From Bradyrhizobium sp. YR681 (GTDB lineage Bacteria > Pseudomonadota > Alphaproteobacteria > Rhizobiales > Xanthobacteraceae), in the NCBI RefSeq assembly GCF_000282615.1, contig NZ_AKIY01000215.1, forward strand, positions 1 through 50,260: a stretch of 50,260 nt of DNA, given 5' to 3'. Positions within the stretch are counted from its first letter, which is position 1, and each line of letters starts with the position of its first letter. Positions 18,854 through 28,288 of the stretch are shown one piece after another. The translations under genes were made by a program, and so were the position numbers. The notes under the pieces were generated by a model. It saw only the letters and a program-made list of their open reading frames with translations. It ran no database searches and had not been told where the DNA came from.

Positions 18854-19884
18854 ACTCGCTCGCAAAAGTCCCTGTGACGGTGGTCACGGGGTTTCTCGGC
18901 TCCGGCAAGACCACGCTGATCCAGCATCTGCTCGCCAATCCTGACGGCAAGAAGCTCGCGGTGCTGGTCAACGAGTTCGGCAGTGAAGGCGTCGACGGCG
19001 AGATCCTGAAATCCTGCGCCGATGCGAACTGCCCGGAAGAGAACATTATCGAGCTTGCCAATGGCTGCATCTGCTGCACCGTTGCCGATGATTTCATTCC
19101 GACCATGGAAAAGCTGCTGGCGCGCCCGGTGCGGCCCGATCACATCCTGATCGAGACCTCGGGTCTGGCGTTGCCCAAGCCGCTGCTGAAGGCGTTCGAC
19201 TGGCCGGAGATCCGCTCTCGCATCACGGTCGACGGTGTGATCGCGCTGGCCGATGCCGAGGCTGTCGCCGCAGGCCGCTTCGCGCCCGATCCGGCTGCCG
19301 TCGAAGCGCAACGCGCGGCGGACGAAAATCTCGATCACGAGACACCGCTGTCGGAAGTGTTCGAGGACCAGATCGCCTGTGCCGATATCGTACTGCTGAC
19401 CAAAGCCGACCTTGCCGGCGCTGCGGGACTTGAAGCCGCCAAGGCCGCCATCACCGCCGAGATGCCGCGCCGCGTGCCGATGCTGTCCGTCACCGACGGC
19501 GCGATCGATGCGCGCGTGATTCTCGGTCTTGGCGCGGCGGCGGAAAACGATCTCGCCGCGCGGCCCTCGCATCACGATGGCGAGGAGGATCACGAGCACG
19601 ACGATTTCGCCTCCGTCGTGATCGATCTTCCTGAAATCACCGACATCGATGCGCTGGTCGCCTCGGTGCAGCGTCTTTCGCGCGAGCAGAACGTGCTGCG
19701 CGTCAAGGGCTATATCGCGGTGACAGGCAAGCCGATGCGCCTGTTGCTGCAAGCGGTCGGCGAGCGCGTGCGCCACCAGTTCGACAAGCCCTGGGGCGGA
19801 GGCAGCCGCCAGTCGAAGCTCGTCGTGATCGGCGAGCACGGCGATATCGATGAGGCCGCGATCAAAGCGGGGCTTGGTGTCTGA
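18850..19884 (+). CDS. cobW: CobW, G3E-family GTPase, cobalt chaperone for the cobaltochelatase
   Basis: A 344-residue COG0523 GTPase. The P-loop TGFLGSGKTTLIQHL is at the N-terminus, and the metal-binding CxCC motif is in 'NGCICCTVADDF'. 'LIETSGLALPKPLL' and the specificity motif 'LTKAD' follow. The linker to the C-terminal domain is His/Asp/Glu-rich ('HHDGEEDHEHDD'), a likely additional metal-binding loop. Members linked to cobN are thought to supply Co(II) to the aerobic cobaltochelatase. Start and stop both overlap the neighbours (ATGA with DUF1636, TGATG with cobN). Confidence 0.95.
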   Translation: MNSLAKVPVTVVTGFLGSGKTTLIQHLLANPDGKKLAVLVNEFGSEGVDGEILKSCADANCPEENIIELANGCICCTVADDFIPTMEKLLARPVRPDHILIETSGLALPKPLLKAFDWPEIRSRITVDGVIALADAEAVAAGRFAPDPAAVEAQRAADENLDHETPLSEVFEDQIACADIVLLTKADLAGAAGLEAAKAAITAEMPRRVPMLSVTDGAIDARVILGLGAAAENDLAARPSHHDGEEDHEHDDFASVVIDLPEITDIDALVASVQRLSREQNVLRVKGYIAVTGKPMRLLLQAVGERVRHQFDKPWGGGSRQSKLVVIGEHGDIDEAAIKAGLGV

Positions 19885-22800
19885 TGCACGTCGTCTTCCG
19901 CGAGAGCCGCGGTCTCGAGGAGACCGCGACGCCAAGGGACATCGGCCAGGACCCGGCCGATCTCGTGGTGCTCTCGTACTCGGATTCCGACCTTGCGGCG
20001 TTCGCGGCGGGCTGGCGGCGTGGCCGCAGCAGTCTGCCGTCGCTGCGGCTCGCCAATCTTGCGGAACTACGCCATCCGCTTTCGGTCGACACCTATATCG
20101 AGCGCACGCTGTCACAGGCGCGCGGCATTCTGGTCCGATTGATCGGCGGTGAGTCCTACTGGCCGTACGGGCTTGCGGCGCTCCAGCAACTGGCGAAGGC
20201 GCGCGGTATCGTGCTGGCCGTTCTGCCGGCCGACGGCCGCGACGACGAGCGGCTGGACGCTTATTCGACATTGCCGGTCTCGACATTGCGGCGGCTCAAG
20301 GTGCTCTGTGACACGGGCGGCCCTGTCGCAGCCCAGGCCGCGATCGCGCAGCTTGCGTTGGCCTCGGGGCTCTATGCCGGTCCGGTCGTCGGCGAGACGA
20401 CCGTGCCCGAGATGGACTTTTACGATCCCGCGCGCGGCGTCATTGCTGCGCCGCCGGGGAGCGATGCAAAGCCCCGCGCGCTCGTGACGTTCTACCGCTC
20501 CTATCTCACCGCCGCGGATACCGGCCCGGTCGATGCCCTGATCGCCGCGCTGCGCGAGAAGGGGTTTGACGCGTATGGCGTGTTCGTCGCCTCGCTGAAG
20601 GCTCCGGACGTGGCTGATTGGCTCCGAGAGCATCTTGCGAAAAATCCGCCGGCCGCGATCGTCAATGCAACGGCGTTCTCGGCGATGGGCGATGATGGCA
20701 CGACACCGTTCGACGCTGCACCGTGTCCGGTGTTCCAGGTCGCGCTCTCCACGGCGCGGCGTGAGGATTGGGCGGAATCGCTGCGTGGCCTGTCGCCCGG
20801 CGATCTTGCGATGCACGTGGTGCTGCCCGAGGTCGATGGCCGCCTGTTCGCGGGTGTGGTGAGTTTCAAGTCGGCGGCGGTGCGCGATCCCGACCTGCAA
20901 TTTTCGCATCTCGCGCACCGGGCCGATGAGAAGCGTGTGAAAGCTGTCGCCGCGCGCGTCGCGGCCTGGCGACGGCTCGCGGAGACGGCGGCCAGCGAGA
21001 AGCGGGTGGCGATCGTGCTCTCGAACTATCCAGGCCGTCCACATCAGATCGCGCATGCGGTTGGGCTCGATGCGTTGGCTTCAGTCGAGGCCTTGGTGTC
21101 CGACATGGCGGAGGCCGGCTTTGGTGTTGCGCCGGTTCAGGCGCTCGGACAGACGCTGCTCAAGCAGCAACTGACCTGGAGCATTGCCGATTACCGCGCG
21201 GCGCTGTCGCGCCTGCCGCAGTCCTTGCAGGATGACCTCGCGCAGGCCTGGGGCTCGCCGGAGAACGATCCGAGCTGCCGCAATGGTTCGTTCCACTTCG
21301 CTGCCATCGCTTGCGGACAATCGATCATCGCGGTCCAGCCCGAGCGCGGCGATGCGACCACGCGCGATTCCGACTATCACGATCTCGCCCGCACGCCGCG
21401 GCATGCCTATGTCGCGTTCCATCTCTGGCTCCGCGAGCAGGCCATCGATGCTGTCGTGCACATGGGCGCACATGGCACGCTGGAATGGCTGCCGGGAAAA
21501 TCGGTAGCACTGTCCTCCAGCTGCTGGCCGGAAGCGCTGATCGGTGATCTCCCTGTCATCTACCCTTTCATCGTCAACGATCCCGGCGAGGCTGCGCAGG
21601 CCAAGCGGCGCTTGGGTGCCGTCACGATCGGCCATCTGCCGCCGCCGCTTGCAGCATCCGCTGTACCCGAGGGCCTGCGTCGGCTTGAGCAGCTCCTCGA
21701 CGAATATTCGACCGCTGACGGTCTCGATCCCGCCCGCCGCCAGCGGCTGGTTGCTGCGATCCGTGAAGAAGCCCGCGTCGCCGGCCTGGAGGACGATCTC
21801 GGCCTCGATGCTTCAGCTGCGCCGGCCGAAGCGATCCCGCGCCTCGACCGCTTCGTCTGCGATCTCAAGGAAAGCCAGTTCGGCGACGGCCTGCATGTGT
21901 TCGGTCGCGGCTCCTGCGGCGATGCCGAGCGGACCGCGTTGCGGGCTGCTCTTGCGGGGCAACGCGTCGCGCCGGGTCCGTCCGGCTCACCCTATCGCGG
22001 GCGCCAGGACGTGCTGCCGACGGGGCGCAATCTCTTTGCCGTCGATCCCCGTGCGGTGCCGACGCCGTCGGCACATGCGCAGGGGATAAAACTGGCCGAA
22101 GAGCTGCTCCGCCGCCACTTGCAGGATCACGGCGACTGGCCGAAGGGCCTCGTCGTCGATCTCTGGGGCTCGGCGACGATGCGCACAGCGGGCGAGGAGT
22201 TCGCGATGGCGCTGCATCTGGCCGGCCTCGCGCCGCGCTGGGATCACGCCTCCGGCCGCGTCACCGGCTACGACATCATCGCGCCGGCCGAGCTCGGCCG
22301 CCCTCGCATCGACGTCACGCTGCGCGTGTCGGGCCTGTTCCGCGATGTCTTCTCAGGTCTGGCGCAATTGTTCGAGGCCGCCGCCGAAGCGCTCGCGGGC
22401 CGCGAGGACGAGGGCGACGAAAATCCGTACCGTCACCGCGCCTCCCGCGTGTTCGCGCCGCGTCCCGGGCAATATGGCGTCGGCCTCTCGGCGATCCCCG
22501 ATGCCTTCACGCCCGAGACGCGGGACGCCGCGGGCGAGGCCTGGCTGTCGGCATCGTCCTGGGCGTTCTCCGCCGATGGCGAGATCAGGCAGGATCGCGC
22601 CGGCATCGAACGGCGGCTCGCATCTGCGGATGCGTTCGTGCATCTCCAGGACCTGCCGGAAACCGATCTTCTGCTCGCCGCCGATTATGCCGCCCATGAA
22701 GCGGGCGTCGCGGCGGCGGCAGCCCATCTCGGCGTTGCAGGACCATCGCTCTATCACCTCGATACGACGCGTCCCGAGCAGCCGCATGCGCGGACGCTGA

Positions 22801-23132
22801 CGGAAGAGATTTCTCGCGTCGTCCGCGCGCGCGCGGCCAATCCGGCCTGGATCGCCGGCATGATGCGCCATGGTTTTCGCGGCGCCGCCGAGATCACCGC
22901 GACACTCGAACACATGGCCGCCTTCGCCCATCTCGCCGGCGCCGTGCCGCCGCATCTGTTCGACCTCTACTATGATGCGACGCTCGGCAATGACGACGTC
23001 CGCGCCTTCATCGCCCGCGAAAATCCGTCGGCACTGGCCGCGCTGGAGAGCTGCTTCACCCGCCTGCATGAGGCCTCACTCTGGCGAACGCGCCGCAATT
23101 CGATCGCGGCGGCGCTGCGGGAGGCGTCATGA
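19884..23132 (+). CDS. cobN: Cobaltochelatase large subunit CobN
   Basis: A 1082-residue H-subunit-type chelatase that inserts cobalt into hydrogenobyrinic a,c-diamide with ATP hydrolysis by the AAA+ partners CobS and CobT, which are not in this window. Recognisable blocks are 'LVRLIGGESYWPYG', 'NYPGRPHQIAHAVGLD', 'VVHMGAHGTLEWLPGKS', 'YPFIVNDPGEAAQAKRR' and 'YRHRASRVFAPRPGQYG'. It is somewhat shorter than the roughly 1250-1275 residues usual in Pseudomonas or Sinorhizobium, but no conserved block is obviously lost. The ATG shares its first base with the cobW stop (TGATG), and the end overlaps cobG. Confidence 0.95.
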   Translation: MHVVFRESRGLEETATPRDIGQDPADLVVLSYSDSDLAAFAAGWRRGRSSLPSLRLANLAELRHPLSVDTYIERTLSQARGILVRLIGGESYWPYGLAALQQLAKARGIVLAVLPADGRDDERLDAYSTLPVSTLRRLKVLCDTGGPVAAQAAIAQLALASGLYAGPVVGETTVPEMDFYDPARGVIAAPPGSDAKPRALVTFYRSYLTAADTGPVDALIAALREKGFDAYGVFVASLKAPDVADWLREHLAKNPPAAIVNATAFSAMGDDGTTPFDAAPCPVFQVALSTARREDWAESLRGLSPGDLAMHVVLPEVDGRLFAGVVSFKSAAVRDPDLQFSHLAHRADEKRVKAVAARVAAWRRLAETAASEKRVAIVLSNYPGRPHQIAHAVGLDALASVEALVSDMAEAGFGVAPVQALGQTLLKQQLTWSIADYRAALSRLPQSLQDDLAQAWGSPENDPSCRNGSFHFAAIACGQSIIAVQPERGDATTRDSDYHDLARTPRHAYVAFHLWLREQAIDAVVHMGAHGTLEWLPGKSVALSSSCWPEALIGDLPVIYPFIVNDPGEAAQAKRRLGAVTIGHLPPPLAASAVPEGLRRLEQLLDEYSTADGLDPARRQRLVAAIREEARVAGLEDDLGLDASAAPAEAIPRLDRFVCDLKESQFGDGLHVFGRGSCGDAERTALRAALAGQRVAPGPSGSPYRGRQDVLPTGRNLFAVDPRAVPTPSAHAQGIKLAEELLRRHLQDHGDWPKGLVVDLWGSATMRTAGEEFAMALHLAGLAPRWDHASGRVTGYDIIAPAELGRPRIDVTLRVSGLFRDVFSGLAQLFEAAAEALAGREDEGDENPYRHRASRVFAPRPGQYGVGLSAIPDAFTPETRDAAGEAWLSASSWAFSADGEIRQDRAGIERRLASADAFVHLQDLPETDLLLAADYAAHEAGVAAAAAHLGVAGPSLYHLDTTRPEQPHARTLTEEISRVVRARAANPAWIAGMMRHGFRGAAEITATLEHMAAFAHLAGAVPPHLFDLYYDATLGNDDVRAFIARENPSALAALESCFTRLHEASLWRTRRNSIAAALREAS

Positions 23133-24292
23133 GCGCGGCTTCGGTGAAGGGCTGGTGTCCCGGCGCATTGCGCCCGATGCAATCGGGCGATGGACTGGTG
23201 GTCCGTGTGCGTCCGTTCGGCGGGCGGCTCGATGCGACGCAGATCTCCGGGCTTGCGCATCTGGCCGAGCGCCATGGCAATGGCCTGATCGACGTGACCA
23301 GCCGCGCCAATCTCCAGATCAGGGGCGTCAGCGACACCAGCCACCGGCTGCTGCTCGACGGGCTCGCGCAACTGGCGCTGCTCGATCCGGACGCCGAGAC
23401 CGAATCCCGTCGCAACATTCTGGTGACGCCGTTCTGGCGCGTCGGTGACGAAACCCAATCGCTCGCCGCCGAGCTCGAAGCGGCGCTCGAGCAATGCGCG
23501 CTGCCGCTTCCGACCAAATTTGGCTTTGCGATCGATGACGGCACCTCGCGCGTGCTCGCCGGCGATTCCGCGGACGTGCGGATCGAGCGCGATCGCGCCG
23601 GGGGGCTGCTGGTGCGGGCCGATGGCGCCAGGCTCGGCTGTCCCGTCGGACGCGGCGAGGCGGTGACCGCCGCACTCGCGCTCGCCGATTGGTTCGTGAC
23701 ATCTGGCGGTGCCAAGGGCGGACGAGGGCGCATGGCCGCGCATCTTGCCGCTGGCGGCGCCTTGCCTGACGCGCTGCGCGGCGAGGCTGAGCCGGCGCCG
23801 ATCATGGCCGCGGCGCGGCCCGGCCTTTATCCGCAAGGCGCGATGGTCGGCGTCGCCTTCGGGCAAATGCAGCATGCGACGCTCAGCCAGTTCGCCGGTT
23901 GCGGACATGCGCTGCGCATGACGCCTTGGCGCCTGGTCTTGAGCGAAGACAAGCGGACGATGCCGTCCGCCGCCGGATTGATCGCCGAGGCCTACGATCC
24001 GGCGCTGCGCGTCATCGCTTGCAGCGGAGCGCCGCGTTGCCGCCAGGCACATGCCGATACCCGTGCGCTGGCGGCGGCGCTTGCGCCGAACATCGGCTCG
24101 GCCGCACGGCTTCACGTCTCCGGCTGCGCCAAGGGCTGTGCCCATTCCGGCGCGGCTGCGATCACGCTGGTCGCAACCGGCGCCGGCTTCGATCTCGTCC
24201 GCGGCGGATCGACCCGCGACGAGCCCGTCCTGCGCGGCTTGAACCGCGACGACATCGTCGGCAATCCCTCCATTCTGATGGGAGGGCACTGA
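23129..24292 (+). CDS. cobG: Precorrin-3B synthase CobG
   Basis: A 387-residue sirohaem/ferredoxin-type reductase-fold monooxygenase that uses O2 to convert precorrin-3A to precorrin-3B. This is the step that marks the aerobic pathway. The sequence opens with 'KGWCPGALRPMQSGDGLVVRVRP' and has the substrate-loop-like 'VTSRANLQIRGV'. The [4Fe-4S] ligands are seen as C-x5-C in 'ACSGAPRCRQ' and C-x3-C in 'SGCAKGCAHSG'. Both ends overlap neighbours (ATGA with cobN; TGATG with cobH). Its presence, with CobF and no CbiD or CbiG, argues against an anaerobic route. Confidence 0.95.
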   Translation: MSAASVKGWCPGALRPMQSGDGLVVRVRPFGGRLDATQISGLAHLAERHGNGLIDVTSRANLQIRGVSDTSHRLLLDGLAQLALLDPDAETESRRNILVTPFWRVGDETQSLAAELEAALEQCALPLPTKFGFAIDDGTSRVLAGDSADVRIERDRAGGLLVRADGARLGCPVGRGEAVTAALALADWFVTSGGAKGGRGRMAAHLAAGGALPDALRGEAEPAPIMAAARPGLYPQGAMVGVAFGQMQHATLSQFAGCGHALRMTPWRLVLSEDKRTMPSAAGLIAEAYDPALRVIACSGAPRCRQAHADTRALAAALAPNIGSAARLHVSGCAKGCAHSGAAAITLVATGAGFDLVRGGSTRDEPVLRGLNRDDIVGNPSILMGGH

Positions 24293-24921
24293 TGCCGTAC
24301 GCTTATGAAACCGACGGCGCGGCGATCTACCGGCAATCCTTTGCGACCATCCGCGCCGAGGCCGATCTTGCCCGCTTCACCTCCGACGAGGAGCAGGTCG
24401 TGGTGCGCATGATCCATGCCGCGGGCATGGTGGGCCTTGAGGCGCATATCCGCTTCACGCCGGGCATGGCGACCGCCGCGCGCGCGGCCTTGCAGAAGGG
24501 CGCACCGATCCTGTGCGACGCGCGCATGGTCTCGGAAGGAATTACGCGCGCGAGATTGCCTGCGGCCAATGCCGTCGTCTGCACGCTCAGTGACGAGTCC
24601 GTTCCAGCGCTCGCGCACTCCATGCGCAACACGCGTTCGGCCGCAGCGCTGGAGCTGTGGCGGCCGCATCTCGGCGGCGCGATCGTCGCGATCGGCAACG
24701 CGCCGACCGCGCTGTTTCACCTCCTCAACATGCTGGAGGATCCCGACTGCCCGCGGCCGGCGGCGATCATCGGCTGCCCGGTGGGTTTCGTCGGTGCGGC
24801 TGAATCCAAGGCTGCGTTGATGGCCGATCCGCCGGTGCCGGCGCTGACCGTCGAAGGCCGCCTCGGCGGCTCCGCGATCACGGTCGCTGCCGTGAATGCG
24901 CTGGCGAGCCGGAGCGAGTAG
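24292..24921 (+). CDS. cobH: Precorrin-8X methylmutase
   Basis: A 209-residue CbiC/CobH enzyme that moves the C11 methyl group to C12, making hydrogenobyrinic acid. The catalytic histidine is H42 in 'VVRMIHAAGMVGLEAHI'. 'ILCDARMVSEGI' and 'IGNAPTALFHLLNML', followed by 'IIGCPVGFVGAAESK', complete the family pattern. The start ATG overlaps the cobG stop. It lies two bases before cobI. Confidence 0.96.
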   Translation: MPYAYETDGAAIYRQSFATIRAEADLARFTSDEEQVVVRMIHAAGMVGLEAHIRFTPGMATAARAALQKGAPILCDARMVSEGITRARLPAANAVVCTLSDESVPALAHSMRNTRSAAALELWRPHLGGAIVAIGNAPTALFHLLNMLEDPDCPRPAAIIGCPVGFVGAAESKAALMADPPVPALTVEGRLGGSAITVAAVNALASRSE

Positions 24922-24923
24922 CG

Positions 24924-25655
24924 ATGGGACGCATCATCTGCTGCGGCCTTGGCCCTGGTGATCCCGACATGATGAGCGTGCGCGCGGACCGGACCGTGCG
25001 CGGCGCCAGGCACGTCGCCTATTTCCGCAAGAAGGGGCGGCCGGGACAGGCGCGCCGTATCGTCGAGGGCATGCTGGCGGCCGACGTCACCGAATATCCC
25101 ATGGAATATCCTGTCACGACCGAGATTGCTTTCGACAGCCAGGAATATGTCCAACTGCTCGCCGGCTTCCACGACGAGTGGGCCGAGCGGCTGGCGCGGC
25201 TGGCACGCGCGGTTGACGTCGTCGTGCTCTGCGAGGGCGATCCCTATTTCTACGGCTCCTTCATGCATCTGCATACGCGCCTGCAAGGCCGCGTCGAGAT
25301 CGAGGTGATCGCGGGCATTCCCGGCATGGTCGGCTGCTGGAACAGCGTGGGACAGCCGATCGCGCTCGGCGACGACGTGACGACGGTGCTGATGGGGACG
25401 CTTCCCGAAGCCGAGCTCGAACGGCGCATGCGCGATTCCGATGCGCTGGTCATCATGAAGACCGGACGCAATCTCGCAAAGGTTCGCCGTGCGCTCGCGT
25501 CCGCGGGCCGGCTGGACGACGCCTGGCTGGTCGAGCGCGGCACCATGCCGGGCGAGCGCGTGCTGCGCCTCGCCGGGATCGATGCCGCCGACTGTCCCTA
25601 TTTCGCGATCGTGCTCGTGCACGGCAAAGGCCGGCATCCGGACGCCGCCGAATGA
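24924..25655 (+). CDS. cobI: Precorrin-2 C20-methyltransferase
   Basis: A 243-residue SAM-dependent tetrapyrrole methylase making precorrin-3A. It has the N-terminal 'CGLGPGDPDMMSVRA' loop, 'LCEGDPYFYGSFMHL', which is characteristic of CobI/CbiL, and 'VIAGIPGMVGCWNSVGQPI'. Start ATG 24924 follows the cobH stop by two bases, with GGAG upstream. Its stop overlaps the cobJ start. In the same protein family as CobJ, CobM, CobF, CobL and CobA here; the DPYFYGS motif and the operon order separate it from them. Confidence 0.95.
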   Translation: MGRIICCGLGPGDPDMMSVRADRTVRGARHVAYFRKKGRPGQARRIVEGMLAADVTEYPMEYPVTTEIAFDSQEYVQLLAGFHDEWAERLARLARAVDVVVLCEGDPYFYGSFMHLHTRLQGRVEIEVIAGIPGMVGCWNSVGQPIALGDDVTTVLMGTLPEAELERRMRDSDALVIMKTGRNLAKVRRALASAGRLDDAWLVERGTMPGERVLRLAGIDAADCPYFAIVLVHGKGRHPDAAE

Positions 25656-26386
25656 CGGGCACGCTGACCATCGCAGGCCTCGGGCCGGGGAGCGATGCGC
25701 TGGTGACGCCCGAGGTGTCCGCGGCGCTGGCGACCGCGACGGATATTCTGGGCTATGCGCCTTATGTCTCGCGCGTGCCGCCGCGACCGGGCCTCAAGTT
25801 GCATCCATCGGACAACCGCGAGGAAGTGCAACGCGCGAGCGAGGCACTGCGACTCGCGGCCGAAGGCGGCCAGGTCGTCGTCGTCTCCTCCGGCGATCCC
25901 GGCGTCTTCGCGATGGCGTCCGCGGTGTTCGAGGCGCTGGAACAGGCGCCGCAATATCAGGCGCTGCCGATCCGCGTGCTGCCTGGCATCACCGCGATGC
26001 TGGCCGCGGCCGCGCGCGCCGGCGCGCCGCTCGGCCATGATTTCTGCGCGATCAATCTCTCCGACAATCTCAAGCCCTGGGCTGTGATCGAGAAGCGGCT
26101 GCGGCTGGCCGCAGAAGCCGATTTTGCGATTGCGATGTATAATCCGCGTTCGGCAAGCCGGCCGGAGGGATTTGGCCGCGCGCTCGCGGTGCTGAAGGAA
26201 GCCGGCTGCGGCGAGCGCCTCGTGATTTTTGCGCGCGCGGTGAGTGCCGCCGACGAAAAGATCGAAACCGTCACGCTGAACGACGCGACGCCGGAGATGG
26301 CTGACATGCGCACGCTCGTCATCGTCGGCAATTCGCAGACGCGCCGCGTCGGACGCTGGGTCTATGCGCCGAGGCGGGCAGAATGA
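25652..26386 (+). CDS. cobJ: Precorrin-3B C17-methyltransferase
   Basis: A 244-residue tetrapyrrole methylase that methylates C17 and drives ring contraction to precorrin-4. It begins MTGTLTIAGLGPGSD, followed by 'ILGYAPYVSRVPP', 'VVSSGDPGVFAMASAVFE', 'VLPGITAMLAAAARAGAPLGHDF' and 'AMYNPRSASRP', all typical of CobJ/CbiH. The ATG overlaps the cobI stop. Its 3' end runs 25 bp into the 3' end of the oppositely oriented cobK. Confidence 0.95.
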   Translation: MTGTLTIAGLGPGSDALVTPEVSAALATATDILGYAPYVSRVPPRPGLKLHPSDNREEVQRASEALRLAAEGGQVVVVSSGDPGVFAMASAVFEALEQAPQYQALPIRVLPGITAMLAAAARAGAPLGHDFCAINLSDNLKPWAVIEKRLRLAAEADFAIAMYNPRSASRPEGFGRALAVLKEAGCGERLVIFARAVSAADEKIETVTLNDATPEMADMRTLVIVGNSQTRRVGRWVYAPRRAE

Positions 26387-27108
26387 CCGAGCCACTGCAT
26401 GACGTCCGCGACACTTTCGACCCGCAACCGCTCGGGCAGCTTTGGCCGCGAGATCATGATCACGGGCTGGCCAAGCATGCGGGCCGCATCGATCTTGGCG
26501 CGCGCACCGTCGCCGCCGGAATTGCGGGCGACGATCCGTGCGATGCCGCGCGTGCGGAGCATATCGAGCTCGCCGTCAAGCGTGAATGGTCCCCGCGACA
26601 CGATCACGTCAGCCGGGAAGGGCAACGGCGCTTCGGGCGGGTCGACGAAGCGCAATGTGTAGGCGTGCTGCTGTTTGGCCGCAAACGGCGCGATATGCTG
26701 GCGACCAATGGCGAGGAACACATTCGCCGGCGTCTCCGGCAGCGCGGTCGCCGCAGCGTTGACGTCGGCGACTTCGATCCAGTCGTCGCCGGACATCTTG
26801 TCCCAGGGCGCACGTTCGAGCGCGATCAGCGGCGTGCCGGTTTCCTTGCACGCCCGGACCGCGTTGCGACTCATCTCGGCGGCGAAGGGATGGGTCGCGT
26901 CGATCACGTGCGTGATGCCCTCCTGGCGGATGTAGTCGGCAAGCCCGCTCACGCCGCCGAAGCCGCCGATGCGGGTCGGCAGCGGCTGATCGGCAGGCGC
27001 ACGGGTGCGGCCGCCATAGGAATAGACGGCCTCAAGCCCGGCGCGCGCGATCTCTACCGCAAGCTGGCTCGCATCGCTCGTCCCGCCCAGAATGAGGGCG
27101 CGTGTCAT
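26362..27108 (-). CDS. cobK: Precorrin-6A reductase
   Basis: A 248-residue NADPH-dependent reductase converting precorrin-6A to precorrin-6B. The start MTRALILGGTSDASQLA shows the nucleotide-binding loop. 'VIDATHPFAAEMSRNA', 'IALERAPWDK', 'LAIGRQHIAPF' and 'VIVSRGPFTLDGE' are conserved. It is the only gene of the cluster on the minus strand between 18479 and 34304. Its ATG overlaps the cobL ATG (the 4-mer catg at 27106-27109 serves both), and its 3' end overlaps cobJ. It therefore has no intergenic promoter: transcription must start inside cobL or further downstream on the plus-strand map. Confidence 0.94.
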   Translation of the reverse strand: MTRALILGGTSDASQLAVEIARAGLEAVYSYGGRTRAPADQPLPTRIGGFGGVSGLADYIRQEGITHVIDATHPFAAEMSRNAVRACKETGTPLIALERAPWDKMSGDDWIEVADVNAAATALPETPANVFLAIGRQHIAPFAAKQQHAYTLRFVDPPEAPLPFPADVIVSRGPFTLDGELDMLRTRGIARIVARNSGGDGARAKIDAARMLGQPVIMISRPKLPERLRVESVADVMQWLGHSARLGA

Positions 27109-28288
27109 GGCTGATCCCTGGCTGACCATCATCGGTATCGGCGAAGATGGCCTTGCCGGGCTGTCGGAGGCAAGCCGAAAGGCGCTCGCCAAGGCAGAAA
27201 CTGTCTTTGGCGGCGAGCGGCATCTAGCGCTTGCTGATGTGGGTGGTCGCGGCCGGCCGTGGCCGGTGCCGTTCGACGCAGACGTCGTGTTGAGCTGCCG
27301 CGGCCGGCCGACAGCCGTGCTCGCCTCCGGTGATCCGTTCTGGTACGGCGCCGGTGCCGGCCTTGCCGAAAAGCTAGACGCCAGTGAGTGGACCGCGCAT
27401 CCGGCGCTCTCGACGTTTTCACACGTTGCCGCGCGGCTTGGCTGGCGCCTCGAAGCCATGACATGCCTTGGGCTTCATGCTGCGCCGTTTGAGCGCCTCG
27501 TGCCGCATCTGGCGCGAGCCGCGCGGATCGTCTGTCTCGTACGCGACGGCAAAGCTGCCGGCGATCTCGCGAAATGGCTGGGCGAGCGCGGATGGGGCAC
27601 CTCGACCCTCTGGACACTTGCTGCACTCGGTGGGCCGCGCGAAAGCATTGCAGAGCATCGCGCCGATAGCTATGCGGGTGATCTCGCTGGAAACCTGATC
27701 GCGGTGGCAATTGAGGCGAGGGGGGCGCAGGGCATTCCTCGCAGCTCGGGACTTTCGGACGATCTCTTCGTCCACGACGGCCAGATCACGAAGCGGCCGG
27801 TGCGCGCGCTCGCGCTCTCGGCGCTGGCGCCATGTCCCGGCGAACGATTGTGGGATATCGGCGCCGGCTCGGGTTCGATCTCGGTTGAATGGGCGTTGTG
27901 CGGCGGAACGGCGATCGCCGTCGAGGCGCGCGATGATCGGGCTGCCAATATCCGCAGCAATGCCGAGGCGTTCGGGCTGGCGCATCGGATCACCGTCATT
28001 GCGGGGACGGCGCCCGAAGCTCTTGCTGCTCTGGAAGCGCCGGATGCCGTGTTCATCGGCGGCGGTCTCGATGGTGCGATGTTTGATGCGATCTGGTCCC
28101 GGCTCGCGTCGGGTGCCCGGCTGGTTGCACATTCAGTCACGTTGGAGACGGAGGCGCTGCTCGGTGAGCTGCACCGGCGCCATGGCGGCGAGCTGATGCG
28201 GGTGGAGATTGCACATGCGGCTCCGCTTGGCCGCTACAGGTCCTGGGAGGCATCGCGACCTCTGGTGCAATGGAGTGTGGTCCGATGA
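27107..28288 (+). CDS. cobL: Precorrin-6Y C5,15-methyltransferase (decarboxylating), CbiE-CbiT fusion
   Basis: A 393-residue two-domain enzyme that methylates C5 and C15 and decarboxylates the ring C acetate. The N-terminal CbiE-like methylase domain starts 'LTIIGIGEDGLAGLS' and has 'VLASGDPFWYGAGAGL'. The C-terminal CbiT-like Rossmann methyltransferase begins near residue 210, with the SAM loop 'LWDIGAGSGSISVEWAL' and 'VFIGGGLDG'. ATG 27107 gives MADPWLTIIG; an earlier in-frame start at 27092 would add five residues inside cobK. The stop overlaps the cobE start. A 720-nt stretch holding only antisense cobK separates it from cobJ, so the operon's mRNA probably reads through cobK. Confidence 0.95.
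   Translation: MADPWLTIIGIGEDGLAGLSEASRKALAKAETVFGGERHLALADVGGRGRPWPVPFDADVVLSCRGRPTAVLASGDPFWYGAGAGLAEKLDASEWTAHPALSTFSHVAARLGWRLEAMTCLGLHAAPFERLVPHLARAARIVCLVRDGKAAGDLAKWLGERGWGTSTLWTLAALGGPRESIAEHRADSYAGDLAGNLIAVAIEARGAQGIPRSSGLSDDLFVHDGQITKRPVRALALSALAPCPGERLWDIGAGSGSISVEWALCGGTAIAVEARDDRAANIRSNAEAFGLAHRITVIAGTAPEALAALEAPDAVFIGGGLDGAMFDAIWSRLASGARLVAHSVTLETEALLGELHRRHGGELMRVEIAHAAPLGRYRSWEASRPLVQWSVVR

Noticed and set aside
19884..23132. CobN considered truncated because it is shorter than the Pseudomonas and Sinorhizobium proteins
   Set aside because: All conserved blocks I could recognise are present, and the start and stop fit tightly with neighbours, so a shorter family form is more likely than damage.
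26383..27114. Plus-strand open frame of about 243 codons between cobJ and cobL
   Set aside because: It lies exactly over cobK in antisense. Its sequence is Arg/Asp/His-rich with no family pattern, while the minus strand encodes a clear precorrin-6A reductase.
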